Assembly (NCBI GenBank): GCA_027886175.1
Contig: JAJNNQ010000137.1
Coordinates: 36,814,001-36,878,000, forward strand
Length of the DNA: 64,000 bases
Origin: Phylloscopus collybita
Taxonomy: Eukaryota > Chordata > Aves > Passeriformes > Phylloscopidae
Reading direction: 5' to 3'
Shown here piece after piece: positions 12,801-26,800 of the stretch; the first letter of the stretch is position 1; every line of letters starts with the position of its first letter. Both the position numbers and the translations under genes were made by a program. Below the pieces are notes generated by a model that was not told where the DNA came from, did no database searches, and saw nothing but the letters and a program-made list of their open reading frames with translations.

Positions 12801-15157
12801 ATAGTGCTTCATATTTCTTTGGCTATACTGCAATGCTTTGCTTTCATTTTTTTAAACTGGATAATGTTCTCCTTCAATCAGTTTTAATTACACCAGCTGT
12901 CAATTATCTTTCTATTAACCTGAAGACAAGATCATTCTGCTCTTAACTTTCAGAAATTTACATGAAGAGCAAACAGGATTAACATTTCCACAGTTCCTAG
13001 TTCTTGAAGAGCACCTTGATTTTCCAAGTGAATTTAGAGATATGCCACCAGGCTGAGTATCAGGGATTCAGAGGAAGAACTGAAGTATTTGATTACTAGA
13101 ACTGACAATTCACAGTTATTTACCTTTAAATCTTGTTTGTCTAGCTGTTAAAAAGTAATGCTAGTTTACAAAATGTTAATATTATAAAAAAGCTCAGTAA
13201 TAATGGTCATGGCCAGTAACTGAATAAGTTTGGGTTTGCTAACTCACAGAAAACTAACAAAAGGCCTTGTTGGAGGAGGTGTTAGCTGTGTTATAATCTT
13301 GCTAATGACACAACACCACTTTCTTCCCTGAGAGCACTTCACCCATTTCCTACTGACTTTGCCTATTAATGCTGCCACCACCATGGGGTCATATTATTTT
13401 TTAATTCATTTTTTAATATATTTGTATCAGCAAATGTTGTCAACATGAACCAGGGACCCGCATGTGACCTGAAGCATGGGAGAAAATGCAGCCCCTCCAG
13501 GGTAAGTGCACGCAGATGGGAACCTGAAGGATCTCTTTACAAGTTCTGTATTTGCATCTACTGAAGAGCGAGACACTAAGCCTGGGAGAAATCAGAGAAC
13601 ACATCTTCACAAGCATAATATATAGGAATGCTTTTCAGGGTATGAGATTATACTTAGACATACAGACAGGTATGCTGAGAACAGAGAAGGTATAAAGCCA
13701 GGGAGAATATATTAGTTACTGGAGTGCTGGAGAAAAATATGGGAAGTTCATCTGTGCTCAAAGTGTGCAGGGCGCTGCACTTAAATGTTACATGGCAGTG
13801 AAGGTACTCAGGAAAGAGATTTATGAATGGATATTATAGTCAAAAAAAGTGGCCTCCAGCTTTCCTGTTTCACTGAACATGTTTTTCTTACAAAGAAAGA
13901 GAAGGACTGCTGCACATGTCTAATTGTCAGCACTGAGACGTGTATAACATACAGCAGGTGCCCTGAATGGCAAGAGCCAGGAAAAACAAATGCCAGTGAC
14001 CGCACTCATAACCATAACCAACATCAGTGCTTGGCAGAAAGATGTACATAAGAAAAATATTCACTTCTTTAAGTAGAAACATTCATCCTTAGAACACAAC
14101 AGAACAGCAAATCACCAGGCTGGAATGAAAAATTCAAATTTTAAATTCATTGCATAAAGCATCTAACATTAAAAATACTACCTAGAGCATCAAAATTGTC
14201 TAAATAATGTATATACACAAAAGAACATTTTTGAGGAAACAATGATGACTTTAACAATCTATTTGAATCTATTGAATCTATTTTCAAGTCCTGATCTTTT
14301 GGGGACTAATACCTTGAAAGTGATGAATTTCATGATACAATGCTTGGTCAGATTTCAACAGGAACCATTCCTCAGCAGTTGACTTCTTAGTAACAAAATT
14401 TCATTCTGAAATAACACTAGAGAGCTGGTATCTGGCTGCAGATGAATCTTGCTCTGTAATTAATATCTATTATACATACATTGAGTTCCTCTGGGAAATA
14501 TGTGTTTGAAATGGGAATTTTAGCAGAATGTTGTTGGTTTCACCACAGATCCCCTGTTTTGTTTGTGAGCTGTATACATAGACCAGAATGTTTTCCAGAT
14601 AAGGCTGAAAGTGCAAATAAATATGTAAAAAGCCAATACTATTTATTATGGTAATTTTGCTTTGTCTTCAGTTAAAGTTAAAAGTTATTTTCAGTTTAGT
14701 GCTTAGAGGGTAGTGGATCACATCCTACAATTTTGTTTACTGATTCTTTAAAATGAACTATTTTTTCAATTAAATATACTCTTAGGAAACCTTCATTTTT
14801 TCTCAACAACCCTAGCCATAGTAAATATTATTCTTGGACCTCAATCTTGTCCTCCCAGGAACATAGCTCTAAGAATCTGTATTTATCTTTATGATTATAT
14901 CTGATGGTTTTTTATATGTTCTTGGGAGGGCACATCTGAGTGTTAGCAGACAGTGATTTTACTTTGCACACAGTTTTTGATAAATTGGGGTTAAGAATCA
15001 TGGATGATGTATTGGTACTTTGCATTCTTTTTAAGAGTGTGATAAAAAGTAAGTTACAAAGTAATGTAATTTCTTTCTGCTTAGCCTGTGTTAAGACAAT
15101 AGTTTTTCCTATAATCCCAGAAAAGCTGTATAATATGCAGTAATGATTGCTTAAGAC

Positions 15158-15215
15158 TTTCTTCTTCTTCTCCTTTCTTCTCATTTCTTCTCCTTTCTTC
15201 TTTCTTCTGCTTCTT
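15158..15215. repeat. CT-rich low-complexity tract
   Basis: Imperfect repetition of TTTCTTCTCC-type units. The complementary strand yields a lysine/glutamate-rich spurious frame. Confidence 0.8.
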
Positions 15216-15502
15216 GTTAACAGAATACACAGTTTTATACACACACTCACCACAATTATCCATGCACTCCAATTTCTAAATATATTCATATGACAACTTA
15301 CCCATTTATAAGCATGACAAAAGCTTTATTGAGCTTTAAGCCACAGCCAAGTGACTGTATTTTGGTTATGGCTCATTTCACAGCTCATCACAGAGAACGG
15401 CTGGAGAGCTGATACAGGGTTCAGTGAGTCAGCAAAAAAACCTATTTTGTGGAGACAGCAGAAAACCACACAAGTTCTGAGCAAAGGTGTCTCAGTGGCA
15501 AC

Positions 15503-15522
15503 CAGACAGACAGACAGACAGA
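15503..15522. repeat. GACA tetranucleotide microsatellite
   Basis: About five CAGA/GACA units, short and uninterrupted. Confidence 0.85.
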
Positions 15523-18500
15523 TTGCCCCAGGCTTCAGATAAGCAAATGATCAGCAAGTGCACTTCAAGCCATTAAAGTTCTCAGAAAAGAAAAAAAAAG
15601 AGCCTTTTATTCGATGAACTCTGGGTCCATTTTGTCCTATATTCTCTAAGAGGAAAATGTTTGCACATCTCATGCATAAATATTGTACAAAAAGTATGGT
15701 GAATTACTGCAACAGTTTCCTGAGCGCATCCAGTATTTGTGGCTCCCATTACAGGTATCTGACAACGTACAGATATATAAGAAATCAAATGTCATTACAA
15801 GAACTGGTTATTACTATATGAGAAGTTAAGTTAAACATAAAGTATTGACTGAGGAGTTATGTGATTTTTAACAATGTCGAAGCAATTTCTTATTCAGGTA
15901 AAGAAAACAGAATCACTGCTCTGAAGGTGTTTAAGATGTTGGGTTAGAATCACCTTTTTATGTATGCAATTTTAAAAATACTTCTTTTAAGAACCAACAA
16001 AACCAAACATCTTAGTGGTGACCTGCAGTATCCCTGAAATCAGGCATTGGATATTACTAACATCCAGCCTCTGTCCCATGCAAAGCACTGAGAATATAAG
16101 GGACAAGTTTAGCACTGCAAAACCCACTTGCACGCCTGGAGTTAATCATACCACCATCTCTTCATGAATATCAGTCTAAACACTCAAATTTCCATATACT
16201 TTAGAAAATCTCGTTCCCCCTCATCCCACTGTGCAGTCCTCATTTAACTTAAACCTTCTCACTGGTGGTACAACTGTGAAATAATTTATATCCCTATTAG
16301 AGGCTATTTACTTCCTTAATTCCCTCCCTGAGGAATTTTATCTAGGCATGTTTGTGTTTTCACTTTATCTCTGCCCAAGCTTTCTATTACTGCAGACTTG
16401 GGAATTCTTGACAAACAACTGTGAAAGGTTACTTGCAATTCGCTTTCATAATGTAGCTAATTCTAACAATGAAGTAAAATTCACCTTCCTGGCCTTCACA
16501 TGACTTTGAAGAAAAAATCCCGGTAAAATTCATACTAATTTTAAAAATGCTTGCTGTAGTCTATTTTTCTCAATGTGATCATGTAGGATTTCTCCAAGTT
16601 TTTTCCCTTTTTTTCTTTTTTTCCCTTTTTTTCTTATATTTTCTCTAATAATTTCTGAAGAAGAAATGATGGAACTTTGATTCCCAAAAAACATACTGAG
16701 AAAAAATAGCTACGGAAAACTTAATAGGTTCTTCTGGTATCTTTGTCACTCTATTGGAACAAAGAAACAGTTCATTAGGACTGTGTCTGAAAGAAGAGGT
16801 AGTGGGAATCAATAGGAGAAGAGCTGTGCTGAGAAATACTGATAATGAGAATTGGATGTCAAACTGCTGTGCATATTTCAGCTCCTATAACTAGAAATAC
16901 ATATTACTTCTGCATCGAATATGTATTTTTTATTTACATATAGGAAGAGAAATCAATATAGGCATAGGCATAAGCATAGACTTAGATTGTATAGATACAG
17001 GTATAAGTAAAGGAAATAATCCATTTTTCGACTTTATGTTTTACATCTGTGGTGATCACATTGTTCACATTCTTAAGTAAAAACCTTTATACCTTGTGTC
17101 TGGTTGTGCCAGACAGTGTTACAAAATATTTGTATTCTGTTCTTTGTTCTATTATTTTAATACACTTCTCTGTGGATTCAAGGAAAGCTAATATGCACAA
17201 TGCTATTGTGATTAGTCCACTTTTATTTTGTGGATTTATAGCCTTGGTTTCAGCTACAAACTCTAGGATGTAAAACAAAGCTTAATAAATGGCAATGATC
17301 AAGAAAGTCACTACAGAGGTACCTTTGATCCAAAACAATTTACTAATGTGTATGTGTGTTCCCTAGGAATACTGAAGTCCATGAAGCACAGATTAGTGGT
17401 ACCCAATTCAGAGATTATTGTATTACATTGATTTCATGGTCATTGCTCTATTTCTTGATTATAGACCCTGTGCTGTATCAAGAGGATATTGTGGGGGTCT
17501 TATACCAGAAATTCTCTGGCCTTTAGGAAACCTTTTCACCACAGCAGGCATATGCCAGGCTAGACAAATATAAGAATGTGCCCTAGGAGGTCTGAAAACT
17601 CACGCTCCCTTAGTGTGATCCACAAAGCACTACCACCTCCCTGAAATAGGAAGTCAGGTCCTTCCCCTGCAAAACAGAGGTGCTGATGTTCCAAACTCTT
17701 CCAACCTTTCATCTTACACAAGTCAAAAAACTGACAAAGACTGAGCACTTCTTTGTAACAGCAATGAATGTTCCTTGATTGGAGACATGAATCAAACACA
17801 TGGAAAATACTATATAGTTCTTTGTTATCCTGTTTACCTAGGCACAAGCTTGCTTTGAGTGCTTCTCAAAGCAGTACAAGAGGTACAATAACTGATGCAA
17901 GTATTGCCTTGGTGCTTAAAAGAGTGAAAACCTGCCATCTGTCAAAATAAGCTCTGACAGTTTCAGTATCTGTGTGAAGGAAAAAAATTTACTGCAAAAT
18001 CAAGCACATGGACAGAGTAGCCAGCCAACCTTTGACTTGAACATATATCATTTTTTCTCACTTTGTGTTACCTCTTGCCTTAATGTCAGTCAATCCCTTT
18101 TAAAATATCTAGGTATATAATATGACAACAGTAAGCTCAAACAAATAGTGTGAAATATACTGACATTAACCATCACATAAGAATCTCTGAGTGTTAAAAT
18201 TAACACAAACATATGAGATTTAAAATGCTCACAGAAAATAAATATTTTATTTGTGTTAGTTATTTTTCTATGCTTCTCAGTCACTCTTATGAGACTTATT
18301 TTCAATGAAGCAATGAGGTGTCAGGACCTCCAAATAGCCCTAATTTGATTTATTTTTTCCTAGCTCAGCAAAGAATTTGAATTTACTTTCAGTCCCCATG
18401 ATATCAAGCTGAAAATACTGACATTTATCTACTATTTGTGCCTACTTCTGTACATCCTAAGGCTGTATCTGTATTAACAAATAGTGCAGGCCAGAAAAAG

Positions 18501-19980
18501 CAGGTCAGTATAGCACAATTGGAGCTAAGGGCTGATGGCCTTGTCAAATGCACTTCAAAGGGTTTCACTACAGAACACCCCACAGGCTGGATGCTTGTTA
18601 GCAGCTGGAGCTCATTAGGTGAGTCCATGGGATCAATTTTCCAGCTTGGTTTCATCCAAAGGAGATTCAGTGAGCCTGCTTCAAGACAGCTTTGCCATGT
18701 TTATTGAAGAGAGGTATGTGAGACTTTCAAAAGTGCACTTCTGATCCAAACTCAAATGCTCGTGTAAATTCATCTGTTGAATTTAGCTGAAGCACTTATG
18801 CAGCAATGGAAAATGTGGGAAAGAGAGGAAGTGATGTGTCACACAATGGGGAGAAGTACCACGTATTTATCAAAAATTGATAAATAAAAATTTTTATTTA
18901 AATTTTGTTTTTCACTTATTTTAATCACTCGTAGAAAATCCTCACATTTTTCATTTGTGTTTCCCAATTCCCTCTGAATCCTGGATGGCCTGGTAATATA
19001 ATTAAATTTAATCTTATAAATTACTTCAGCCTGCTGTTTTATAAATCAGTATTATCCCTATGTGTTTTGTAAATCATATTGCCTTGACCTACTGTGCATT
19101 CCAGCAGTCCAAGTGAGAGTGTTTTAACTGTCTTTTGTTAAAGTACTACTTTTCCTGTCAGTTCTTATAAGCAGAAAGACAAATTAGCTATGCAGCTCTT
19201 TTCCACAAAGCAATTTTGCCATTCACCACAAATTTCATTGCACTTTGAGGTCTCCTTGTGAACCTTTTTATCCGCTTTATGTTTCATTCTCAGCTGCTTC
19301 TTTTTTTTTTTTTTCTTTTCTTTGCTCTCTCTTCATTCATCAGACATGCTTCTCTTCTGGAACCCTTTTCCTCTCTGTGGTTTCCCAGCTATGGCTGTCT
19401 GCTTTCTCCTTACTCAGGCTCTGATTTTCCATATTTCATCTCCTTGTAAGTGCTAAGAGAAGGGCAGTGTTAGACTGGAGCTGACTGAGACTGGATGTGC
19501 TCTCCATCAACGACTTTCTGCGGTAGCTTATCCAATGCCAATGTCTTCAGCTTGTGGCAGGGTCCCAGACCTTTTCATCTCTTTCTGAGGTCTGCAGAGT
19601 CCAAATCACCTGCTCCTTGGGAAGAGAACAGAGTTAATATATTAAAATTCTTGTTCCCAAAAAATGGGATTTTTTGAACTGCCAATGGAATTTCATCCTT
19701 CTCTTTTTTATTACTACATGTGATTCTTAATCTAGTTAAAGTGTACATATTTTTACTGTTTTTCACTGTTAAAGATCTTTTAATAATTTTACATTTTTTA
19801 CACTTTAAGGGTGAATAAGAAATGTAGAAATTGTATTTGATCAAACATGAACCTAGATTTAGTAAAATTCAGTGTATATTTTTTTCTCTGAAAACCTGAA
19901 ACCAGAAAGCATCTGGTATCATTCCCTTCCTGATCAATTTAATTTCTGAAAGAAATTCTCAACACAGACCGACATGTTTT

Positions 19981-20740
19981 TGTTTTGGTTTGGAAAGAGA
20001 GGTATCAGCCAGGCAAAGCTGGAGTTTCCCTTAGAACGGGGAATGTAAACCCCTCACCCCCGCCAAATTATAATTTTGCAATTAAGGGCTTTCAGGCAAA
20101 GATTTGGGAATAGGAATAACAGTTCTTTACTAGGAATACTAACAATACTACATTTGTAACAATACAAATGTAGTAGAAAACAAAACCACCCAACCAAACA
20201 AGCAAACAACAATTTTGGAGAACCCTGACAGAGTCAGAGCTACAACCTGACACCCTTTGGCCAGGGTGTTGGAAACAATCCAAAAGTAAGTCCTCCTGGA
20301 GTGGCAGATGTGGTTCTGGTGAAGTAAGATGATCCTGTAGAACAAGGGCCCAGTGATGGTGAGAAGGGGTCCAGTCTTCCTCCAGGAATCAGGTAAAGCT
20401 AGATACTTTCTGTTCCTACGTCTCAGTTTTATCCAGGTAGGAATGGTTGGCTCCTCCCACTGGGTGGAGCATCTCACAATGGGATGATGTAATGTGGATA
20501 TTCTACTTTGGGGATGTGTGCCTTTAGGGGTGTCTTAATGATCCATTAGCAGAAAATATTCTCCTGAAGGGAGGACAGATGGTGAAAGATAAGAAACACT
20601 GCCCCGCCTGGTTTTAACAGCTGGCCCATTATCAGAAGGCATCCGCCCCTCTCCCCAGAGTTACAAGAGATAAACATCTCCCCAACTGCTTTTAACAAAT
20701 GAAATAGAATACACACCCCTGGCTCCACAAACCCAAGACA
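19981..20740 (-). mobile_element. Solo LTR, ERVL-like, group 2
   Basis: A 760-bp LTR on the minus strand with TG...CA ends (minus-strand start TGTCTTGGGTTTGTGG) and perfect 5-bp target duplications GTTTT at 19976-19980 and 20741-20745. Two other copies of the family occur at 29133-29800 and 34262-35063. On the minus strand it carries a GATAAAA promoter-like box (plus strand 20427-20433) preceded by a block starting GAGATGCTCCACCCAGTGGG that is almost identical to the 34262 copy, and an AGTAAA polyadenylation-like signal (plus strand 20126-20131). A copy-specific 13-bp inverted repeat lies at 20146-20175. No proviral interior is present, so this is a recombination product. Confidence 0.93.
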
Positions 20741-20745
20741 GTTTT

Positions 20746-22736
20746 ATAAAGCAGCATCTGTTATTTTCCTTTTTCAAAACTACTTTGAATGTTCTCAATT
20801 GTTGATAAACACAAATAAACAACTATTTATTCATCTATTGGTTTTGGGGCAGCTGAAAGATACATTAGGGTATTCAGGTAACAGACAAAAGCAGGAAAAG
20901 GGAAAAACTTCCACTTGAAGTTTATTTAAGGTAACATTAAATTCTTTTGTGCTGTTTCAGCTATGTGGGCACACAATAAAATCTTATTGCCTTATTACAA
21001 AGAAAAGTTCTTAATTTATAATGAGCCAAACTCAGTCTGAATGACTCTTCATGTTAGAATATACATGTATTTGGAAAATTTGCAATGTAACTCCAAGTTA
21101 CTAAGGAATGTGATAACTTGGTTAGTGATAGCATAGCTTGAATTCAACCTTAAGCAAAGGAATTAAGATTTAATTTGCTTGGATGACTTAAAATTTCTGA
21201 ACTTGAGTGCATGTCCTTGTTTCTACTTTTTACTTTACATTATGTAACATGGTTTATAAAATCAGCACACTTTGTAGATGCAGTGAATGTGTTATATGTT
21301 TAATTTTTAATATATGCAAGATCTGGGTTTTAAAAGTATTAAGTTCATCACTTTCCAGGAGATGTCATGCTTCTATATCCATGATACAGTTTGTATGAAC
21401 TTAACTGCAAAGTTAATAAGAATTCTTTTAAAATCCTGTACCAAATGGAGAAATAAATAAGAATAAAGAGTAAGTCTTCCACATATGAGAATACAAAGGT
21501 GTAAACCTGACAGAATGGGAGGAAAAGGTAGTTGTATCCAAACAGAAACCAGAGAAAAAGTGTACGTGCTCCAGTATACTGGATAGGATTGACCATCAAA
21601 CATATAGTGTGATATCTAATATTTGCCCAGTGGAAAAGACCTTTTAAATATGCAAGAGCATATTAAGTTATTTACAGCAGAAATGTCAATGTTAAATTCC
21701 TTAGCCACAAATAACAAACAATAAACACTTTCTGAATTTCATTGGGCAGTCTGTCAGAAAAATTGTTCATAGTGTTTTTTTTCTTCCCACATCAGTAGCA
21801 GCTAACTTTAGCTTCATAAACCTCAAAATGTCACTGATATATGTGTTATTCTGAACTTCTCTTTGGGTTGGAATGAACTGTTATCATTCAGATTATGCAA
21901 TATATATAGATAGCATTTTTTTCTTGAAGTGAAGCAGCAGTTTGAACACCTGCACTTCTTCAAGCAAACAAGTAAAATGACCATGGGTAGTACAGGAGTA
22001 TGCAAGACTCAGGATGACCCACAAATATATCTTCACCAGGATGCCCTTAATGTAAAGGTAGAAGTCAGAGTAGTCACCTATTATTCTGTGTCAAGATTTG
22101 TGAATCCTTTTATGAGGGAGGCTCAGATCATTAAATCTATGCTCTTCTTATTTTTTCCTCCCATAAAAAAATACATGGCTCAATCAGGAATCCAGTTTGA
22201 AATTCAATATTTTGTTTACCATGAAGCTATGCCTGGCAACCTGAAGCTCTATGCCTGTAGTAACCATGGTCATTTGCTGCTCTGTCATACATATTCCTCC
22301 TGACATTCATTTACTCTCCTTTTCCTACTCTACACTGAGCATTTGGATATCACTTGGATCCAATTCACTCTCTCTGAAGCAAAGTACATATGGCAGCTTT
22401 CTGTGTCTGCAAAAAGGCCACTCATGAAAAAAAGTAAAACAACTTTATATCAAACCTAGACAACAGGCAGCTCCTCCGAGGCTAATGTTCTTTCTGGAAG
22501 TACTACTGCATGCATGCATAGCTGCTCAGGGATTTCAGCACCAGGGTGGCTTCTTACAGATCCCCAGTAATACTGCATTTTATTTTGAGCAAGGTTGACT
22601 CTCTTACAAAGCAAACAGCAGATTTGAGGACAAGTCATGTATGTGTCATATTGCACTTATGAACTTGAAGTGAGATTTTGGATATATCAAGACTTATTCA
22701 GCCTTAAGAACAGGTTAATGTCTTCATAATACTTAA
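20746..22736. other. AT-rich non-coding stretch
   Basis: I see no gene. The frame at 21929-22303 (plus, 124 codons) and overlapping minus-strand frames at 21348-21603 match nothing I know and lack flanking splice signals of note. Confidence 0.55.
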
Positions 22737-23034
22737 TGCAAGACTATAGTGAATGCAGAGAGACTCCTGGGAATTTGCAGTGAAAGTATGGTGGGCAATA
22801 GACACAAACCTCCCAAAAGGAAATCCCAGATAGACAGAAGAAAAAATTTACTGTGACAGGGATAAAACTGTGGAACAGGTTTCCCAGACAGGCTGGGGAA
22901 TATACAAACCTGGGGGACTTCAAGAAGTGACTGTAGGAGATCCTGGTCAGCAGATCTACCTTAGGAGGGCTGTTGGCCCAAATGGCCTGGAAAGGTCCCT
23001 TAGAAATGGTTTTATATTATAGTCTGATCCTACA
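22737..23034 (+). mobile_element. CR1 LINE 3' fragment
   Basis: A degraded CR1 3' region on the plus strand. Recognisable landmarks in order are ACTGTGACAGGGATAAAAC, TGGAACAGGTTTCCCAGACA, GGACTTCAAGAAGTGACTG, TGGCCTGGAAAGGTCCCTTA and a decayed tail GTCTGATCCTAC in place of the usual tandem ATTCTATG/ATTCTGTG octamers. The corresponding CR1 protein C-terminus is disrupted. The 5' boundary is approximate. Confidence 0.8.
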
Positions 23035-23146
23035 AAACACAGTTCCTGTAGCTGGTCTTGAACAATATTGTTTTACTATTACAATTGCTTCAGTGAAACC
23101 TGTGGTGTTATCTGAGAAATAAAATTTGTTTCTATTAAATATGGTA

Positions 23147-23831
23147 TGCTGGAGTTCGTGCCTGGCTCTGGCCCAGCTCGGTGGTCAGCCTGGGCCCCCG
23201 GCTACTCTGGCACATTCCAGCAATACCCTTTTGTGGGGTCTCGGCTCAGGCAGTTGACTTACACTGCTATGGCTGGGATGAAAAAAAGAGGGGACTCTCT
23301 CGAGGCTTTCAGGGAACAGAGGCTTTATTTGGGGGAGGGGGTCAGGGGAACCCCCAGCCTCCAGGCTGGTGCCTCCGGAGAGAGACCCCGAGCCTGATCT
23401 GGGGGGTGGTTTTGTACTACATACTTTGGGGTGGGTACAAATCACACAATCCAATAAAACAATCCAAATACAACATGCCAAACTAAGTCACTTAAATTCT
23501 AACAAATCCAACACAGGTTTGGGGGTGGCCTGAGGAGGGTCTAGCTAAGCTAGTGGCTGAAACTTTTGGACCTTAAAGATAAGGATTCTATGATAGACAA
23601 GAGGGAAATTATGCATGACAGAGGGGATGAGACAAGGAAGAACCAATAAAAGAAAGTCTCTAGGCAGAGGCTATAGCTGCTCTAGAAACTCCTATCAAGG
23701 CTACGAGAAAGATACATTCTAAAACAAAAGGCTTTTCTAAAATTGTGCAAACTATGCTAAACTTAACAATAAAACCTTTTATACTGTATTCATAGCTAAG
23801 GCTTCTAAATCATTTTTTTTGCAGACTCACA
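23147..23831 (-). mobile_element. Solo LTR, group 3 (class II-like)
   Basis: A 685-bp LTR on the minus strand with perfect 6-bp target duplications ATGGTA at 23141-23146 and 23832-23837. On the minus strand it starts TGTGAGTCTGC and ends CCAGCA. Homologous copies lie at 48341-49002 and 49579-50272. A minus-strand AATAAA signal is at 23324-23329, directly next to a C-rich (plus strand G-rich) segment shared by all three copies. This is the most GC-rich of the three in the 23160-23410 part. The 6-bp duplication fits class II (ERVK/alpharetrovirus-like) integration. It has no coding capacity and no proviral interior. Confidence 0.92.
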
Positions 23832-23837
23832 ATGGTA

Positions 23838-26800
23838 GGAGAAAATATGTAGCCCTAATCCTTTGTCAGTTGTAGTGATTCTTTCCTTCTTTACAAAGAA
23901 TCACCCACCATGATCTGTTTTTATAAAGGCAGAGGCAGCCTCCATCCTCAGCAGCCTCATTCCTGAACTGAGCATAGGTTAGTGTCTCAGCAAAACAGAT
24001 ACTGCATTTTCCAACTTTTATTTCTAAGTCCACAACCACTTTAATAGAAAAAAGTGACAGCATCTTATTATGCAGTGTTCCTCAGCACAGATATTATCTA
24101 GACACGTGTTTTATGAAAAGGTTTGCAAGTACAAACCCTATTCACTGTGAATAATCATGCATCAAGGCTTTAACTGCAAAGCAGTTGTAAAATATTTTTC
24201 CTTTATACTCCATGCTAGCACGCTTTTGATGCTGACACAGACTAGTTATCAAAAATTCCACATGAGACAATCTTTCATCTGCTGAGAGAACAGTATAGAA
24301 GAATAATAGAGAAGTTTAAGACAGCCGGGAGGATTGGGGTTTTTTGCATTTTCGGATGTTATGATGTAGTGAGCATCGAGGCTCCTGATGGCCACACTGT
24401 ATCAGAAGCAAAATGTACCTTTAATCTTCTTGGACAAGTACTATGCAGCAGTTGGTAAGGATGCTTTTCCCAGATGACATCACTTCCTTACTTTAGGCCA
24501 AAATCTGGGAAAGCATAGAGCTACTGTGCAACATTCATCAGAACTTTCTCAGGATACACACCATTTCACTTTGTTAGCTGGTCAAACTAGCTAACAATTC
24601 TTTGATTGAATTTTTTTTAGTCTTCCTTGTGATTAAAAACTCAGTTCCACAAACACAGAAAAGCTTAGAGGAATAATGACAATAACCTAATCAGAGAAAG
24701 GGACATCCTTCTTTGATACCTTCTAAGGCTATCACAGGTGACAAATCAGTTTCATGGATTTCGAGGGACAAACTAATGGCAGAAAAGGAAGGGATGAATT
24801 GTGTTCTGAAGAGGAACAAATACAGAGAAATAGAGGCATATGGAAATAAAAGATTACCACCAATCACACTGTCAGTCTGGCCATACTGTGCATCTGTTGA
24901 ACAGTTTGTCTTGTTATTAAATGCCAATTCTAATTATTTCTGTGGGCATAGAGCATCTCCATTCTGCGTGAATGTGTGAGCATGGAGGTCTAAGTATCAG
25001 CAGCTGGAAATCAGACCCTACGTCATACTGGCCTTGGTGCCAGCAGCTAGAGACAGGAATACACATTGTGTGTGAATGTTAGTGCACAACGATTAGCAAA
25101 CATCAAGCAAAGCACTCTGGTGAGTAGGATAGGTGATTTTGGAACCACATATTAGTGTAGCTATCAGTCAGGGATGGACACTGGAGAGGACAAAGTGGTC
25201 TGCAGATTGGCAGCTGGAGGAACTGCAAGGTCCCAGCAACCAGAGACGCTACGGTGCCTGGGAGTCAACTACCCTAAGGTCATAACTGTTGGACTATTAG
25301 ACATATTTACATGTGTGTGTCTCTTTGTGCAAGGCAATTGGGTGTCTAGGGGATCCAGACAACTGAACTATAGGGAAACTAAATAGGACATCTAAATACA
25401 CTTAATGGAGATATCCAGGGTGCATTTTTAGACTTGAGCTTCAGTAACTGAGTGAGGCAAGGTGTCACAGAGGCTCGTGTACCCAGATACCTGCATCTGG
25501 GGACACTCAGATCCAATGGCAGCAATGGGATGGAGTGTGTGCCTAACCCAGCTGCCAGAGGGATCCACAGTGTACATGAGTGTGCATAATTTAAAACAAG
25601 CAAAACATATATTAACATATATATTTCTCCCAGGCCTTTATCAAAGTCAGCCAGAGTGGAGAACTGGGTGAGTTTGAATGAGTGTGGTGAGTTTTTTCCT
25701 GTGTTAATGTAAGGCTGTGAGTATATGTACAAGTGTACTCTATGTGTGCATACATGCATGCTGTTAAGATGTATTATTAAAATTGCTTTTGCCCAAACTA
25801 AAGTGCAAACAAAACCATATGCCAAAAACAATACCATCGATTTTTATTCAACAGTAAATGTGAGGTAGAAAGAGATAGAAAGAAATAGAAATAGAAGGAA
25901 TAAGAGTAGAAAGGTCATCACACCTGGGATTCCACAACAAGGCTTGATACTGCAATTCTTATGTCTGTTGATCAATTTGGTGGTCATTGTCTTGATCCAT
26001 CAGGCTGGAGAAAAACCACAAAACAGCAAAGTTCCATGGATTATAAATGCTCAGGTTCAGGTGGAAACACCCAGGTGCCTCCCCTGGAGGCAGACTTTCA
26101 CATTAAATGATGTAATGCTGTGGCTCACAGGACACTTCAGGAGTCTGAGGTCCATGACATATCCCAAGACACCACAGCTACCGCTCATGTCAGAGTACCT
26201 GGGTCCATTATGGCCCATCAGGAGGGGTGAATACCTTCAGACCATGTATGAATGTCCCTGGTCGATGGCTGGGGTCATTAACCAGCCCAGTCTCTCAGGA
26301 TTACTGGGAACACATGTTCAGCCTCACTACCTGCTAAGCCAGTGGACACAGAGCTTCAGCAACCTCACCTCTAATGAGTTACCAGATTTGGCAGCTCCAA
26401 AATTAGTCACAACTTTCTATAGCATGTCCTGCCAATATGGCTGTGCATGCTCACATTCTCCATACTCTGAGAAACTGGAAATATGCTGTATTGTTAATGA
26501 CGTATAAGTAAAGGGAGGTAAGAGATGAACAGTTAGCAAACTTTATGCCAAGCATGAAAAAGATGGGCAGGAAATAAATTAGGGAATAATACTACATGTC
26601 ATCTCATCACGTTGCTTTTTAATGATTACTGACAAATCCCTGATTAGCATTGTCAGCTTTTGTAGCAGTCAGGAGTGTCAATTCCCAAATCCTGTTGTAT
26701 TTCCATTGATAGAAATACTGTTATTTTCACTTAGTAAATGATATAAAATTCTGGAGACTTTGTGATTCTATTTTTTTATGCTAATAGTCATTGGACAAGA

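Larger units (their letters stand above)
9878..19975. other. Ten-kilobase AT-rich stretch without a recognised gene
   Basis: No coding gene, LTR or CR1 is recognised in this stretch. It holds a CT-rich tract at 15158-15215, a GACA array at 15503-15522, a T/C-rich tract at about 16598-16634, and an imperfect hexamer-like array of AGGCAT/AAGCAT at about 16955-16985. A possible exon at 10489-10591 is described in the findings. Open frames of 95-125 codons at 11500-11838 (plus) and 14912-15289 (minus) match no known family, and the second overlaps the CT-rich repeat. Confidence 0.6.

Noticed and set aside
18425..18707. Sense and antisense frames of 76-89 codons at 18.4-18.7 kb
   Set aside because: Both strands are open by chance over the same bases; no splice signals pair up and no family is recognised.
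23146..23486. Three overlapping frames of about 80-100 codons, GC-rich
   Set aside because: They lie wholly inside the group 3 LTR and recur, with shifts, in its sister copies as LTR sequence, not as a conserved protein.
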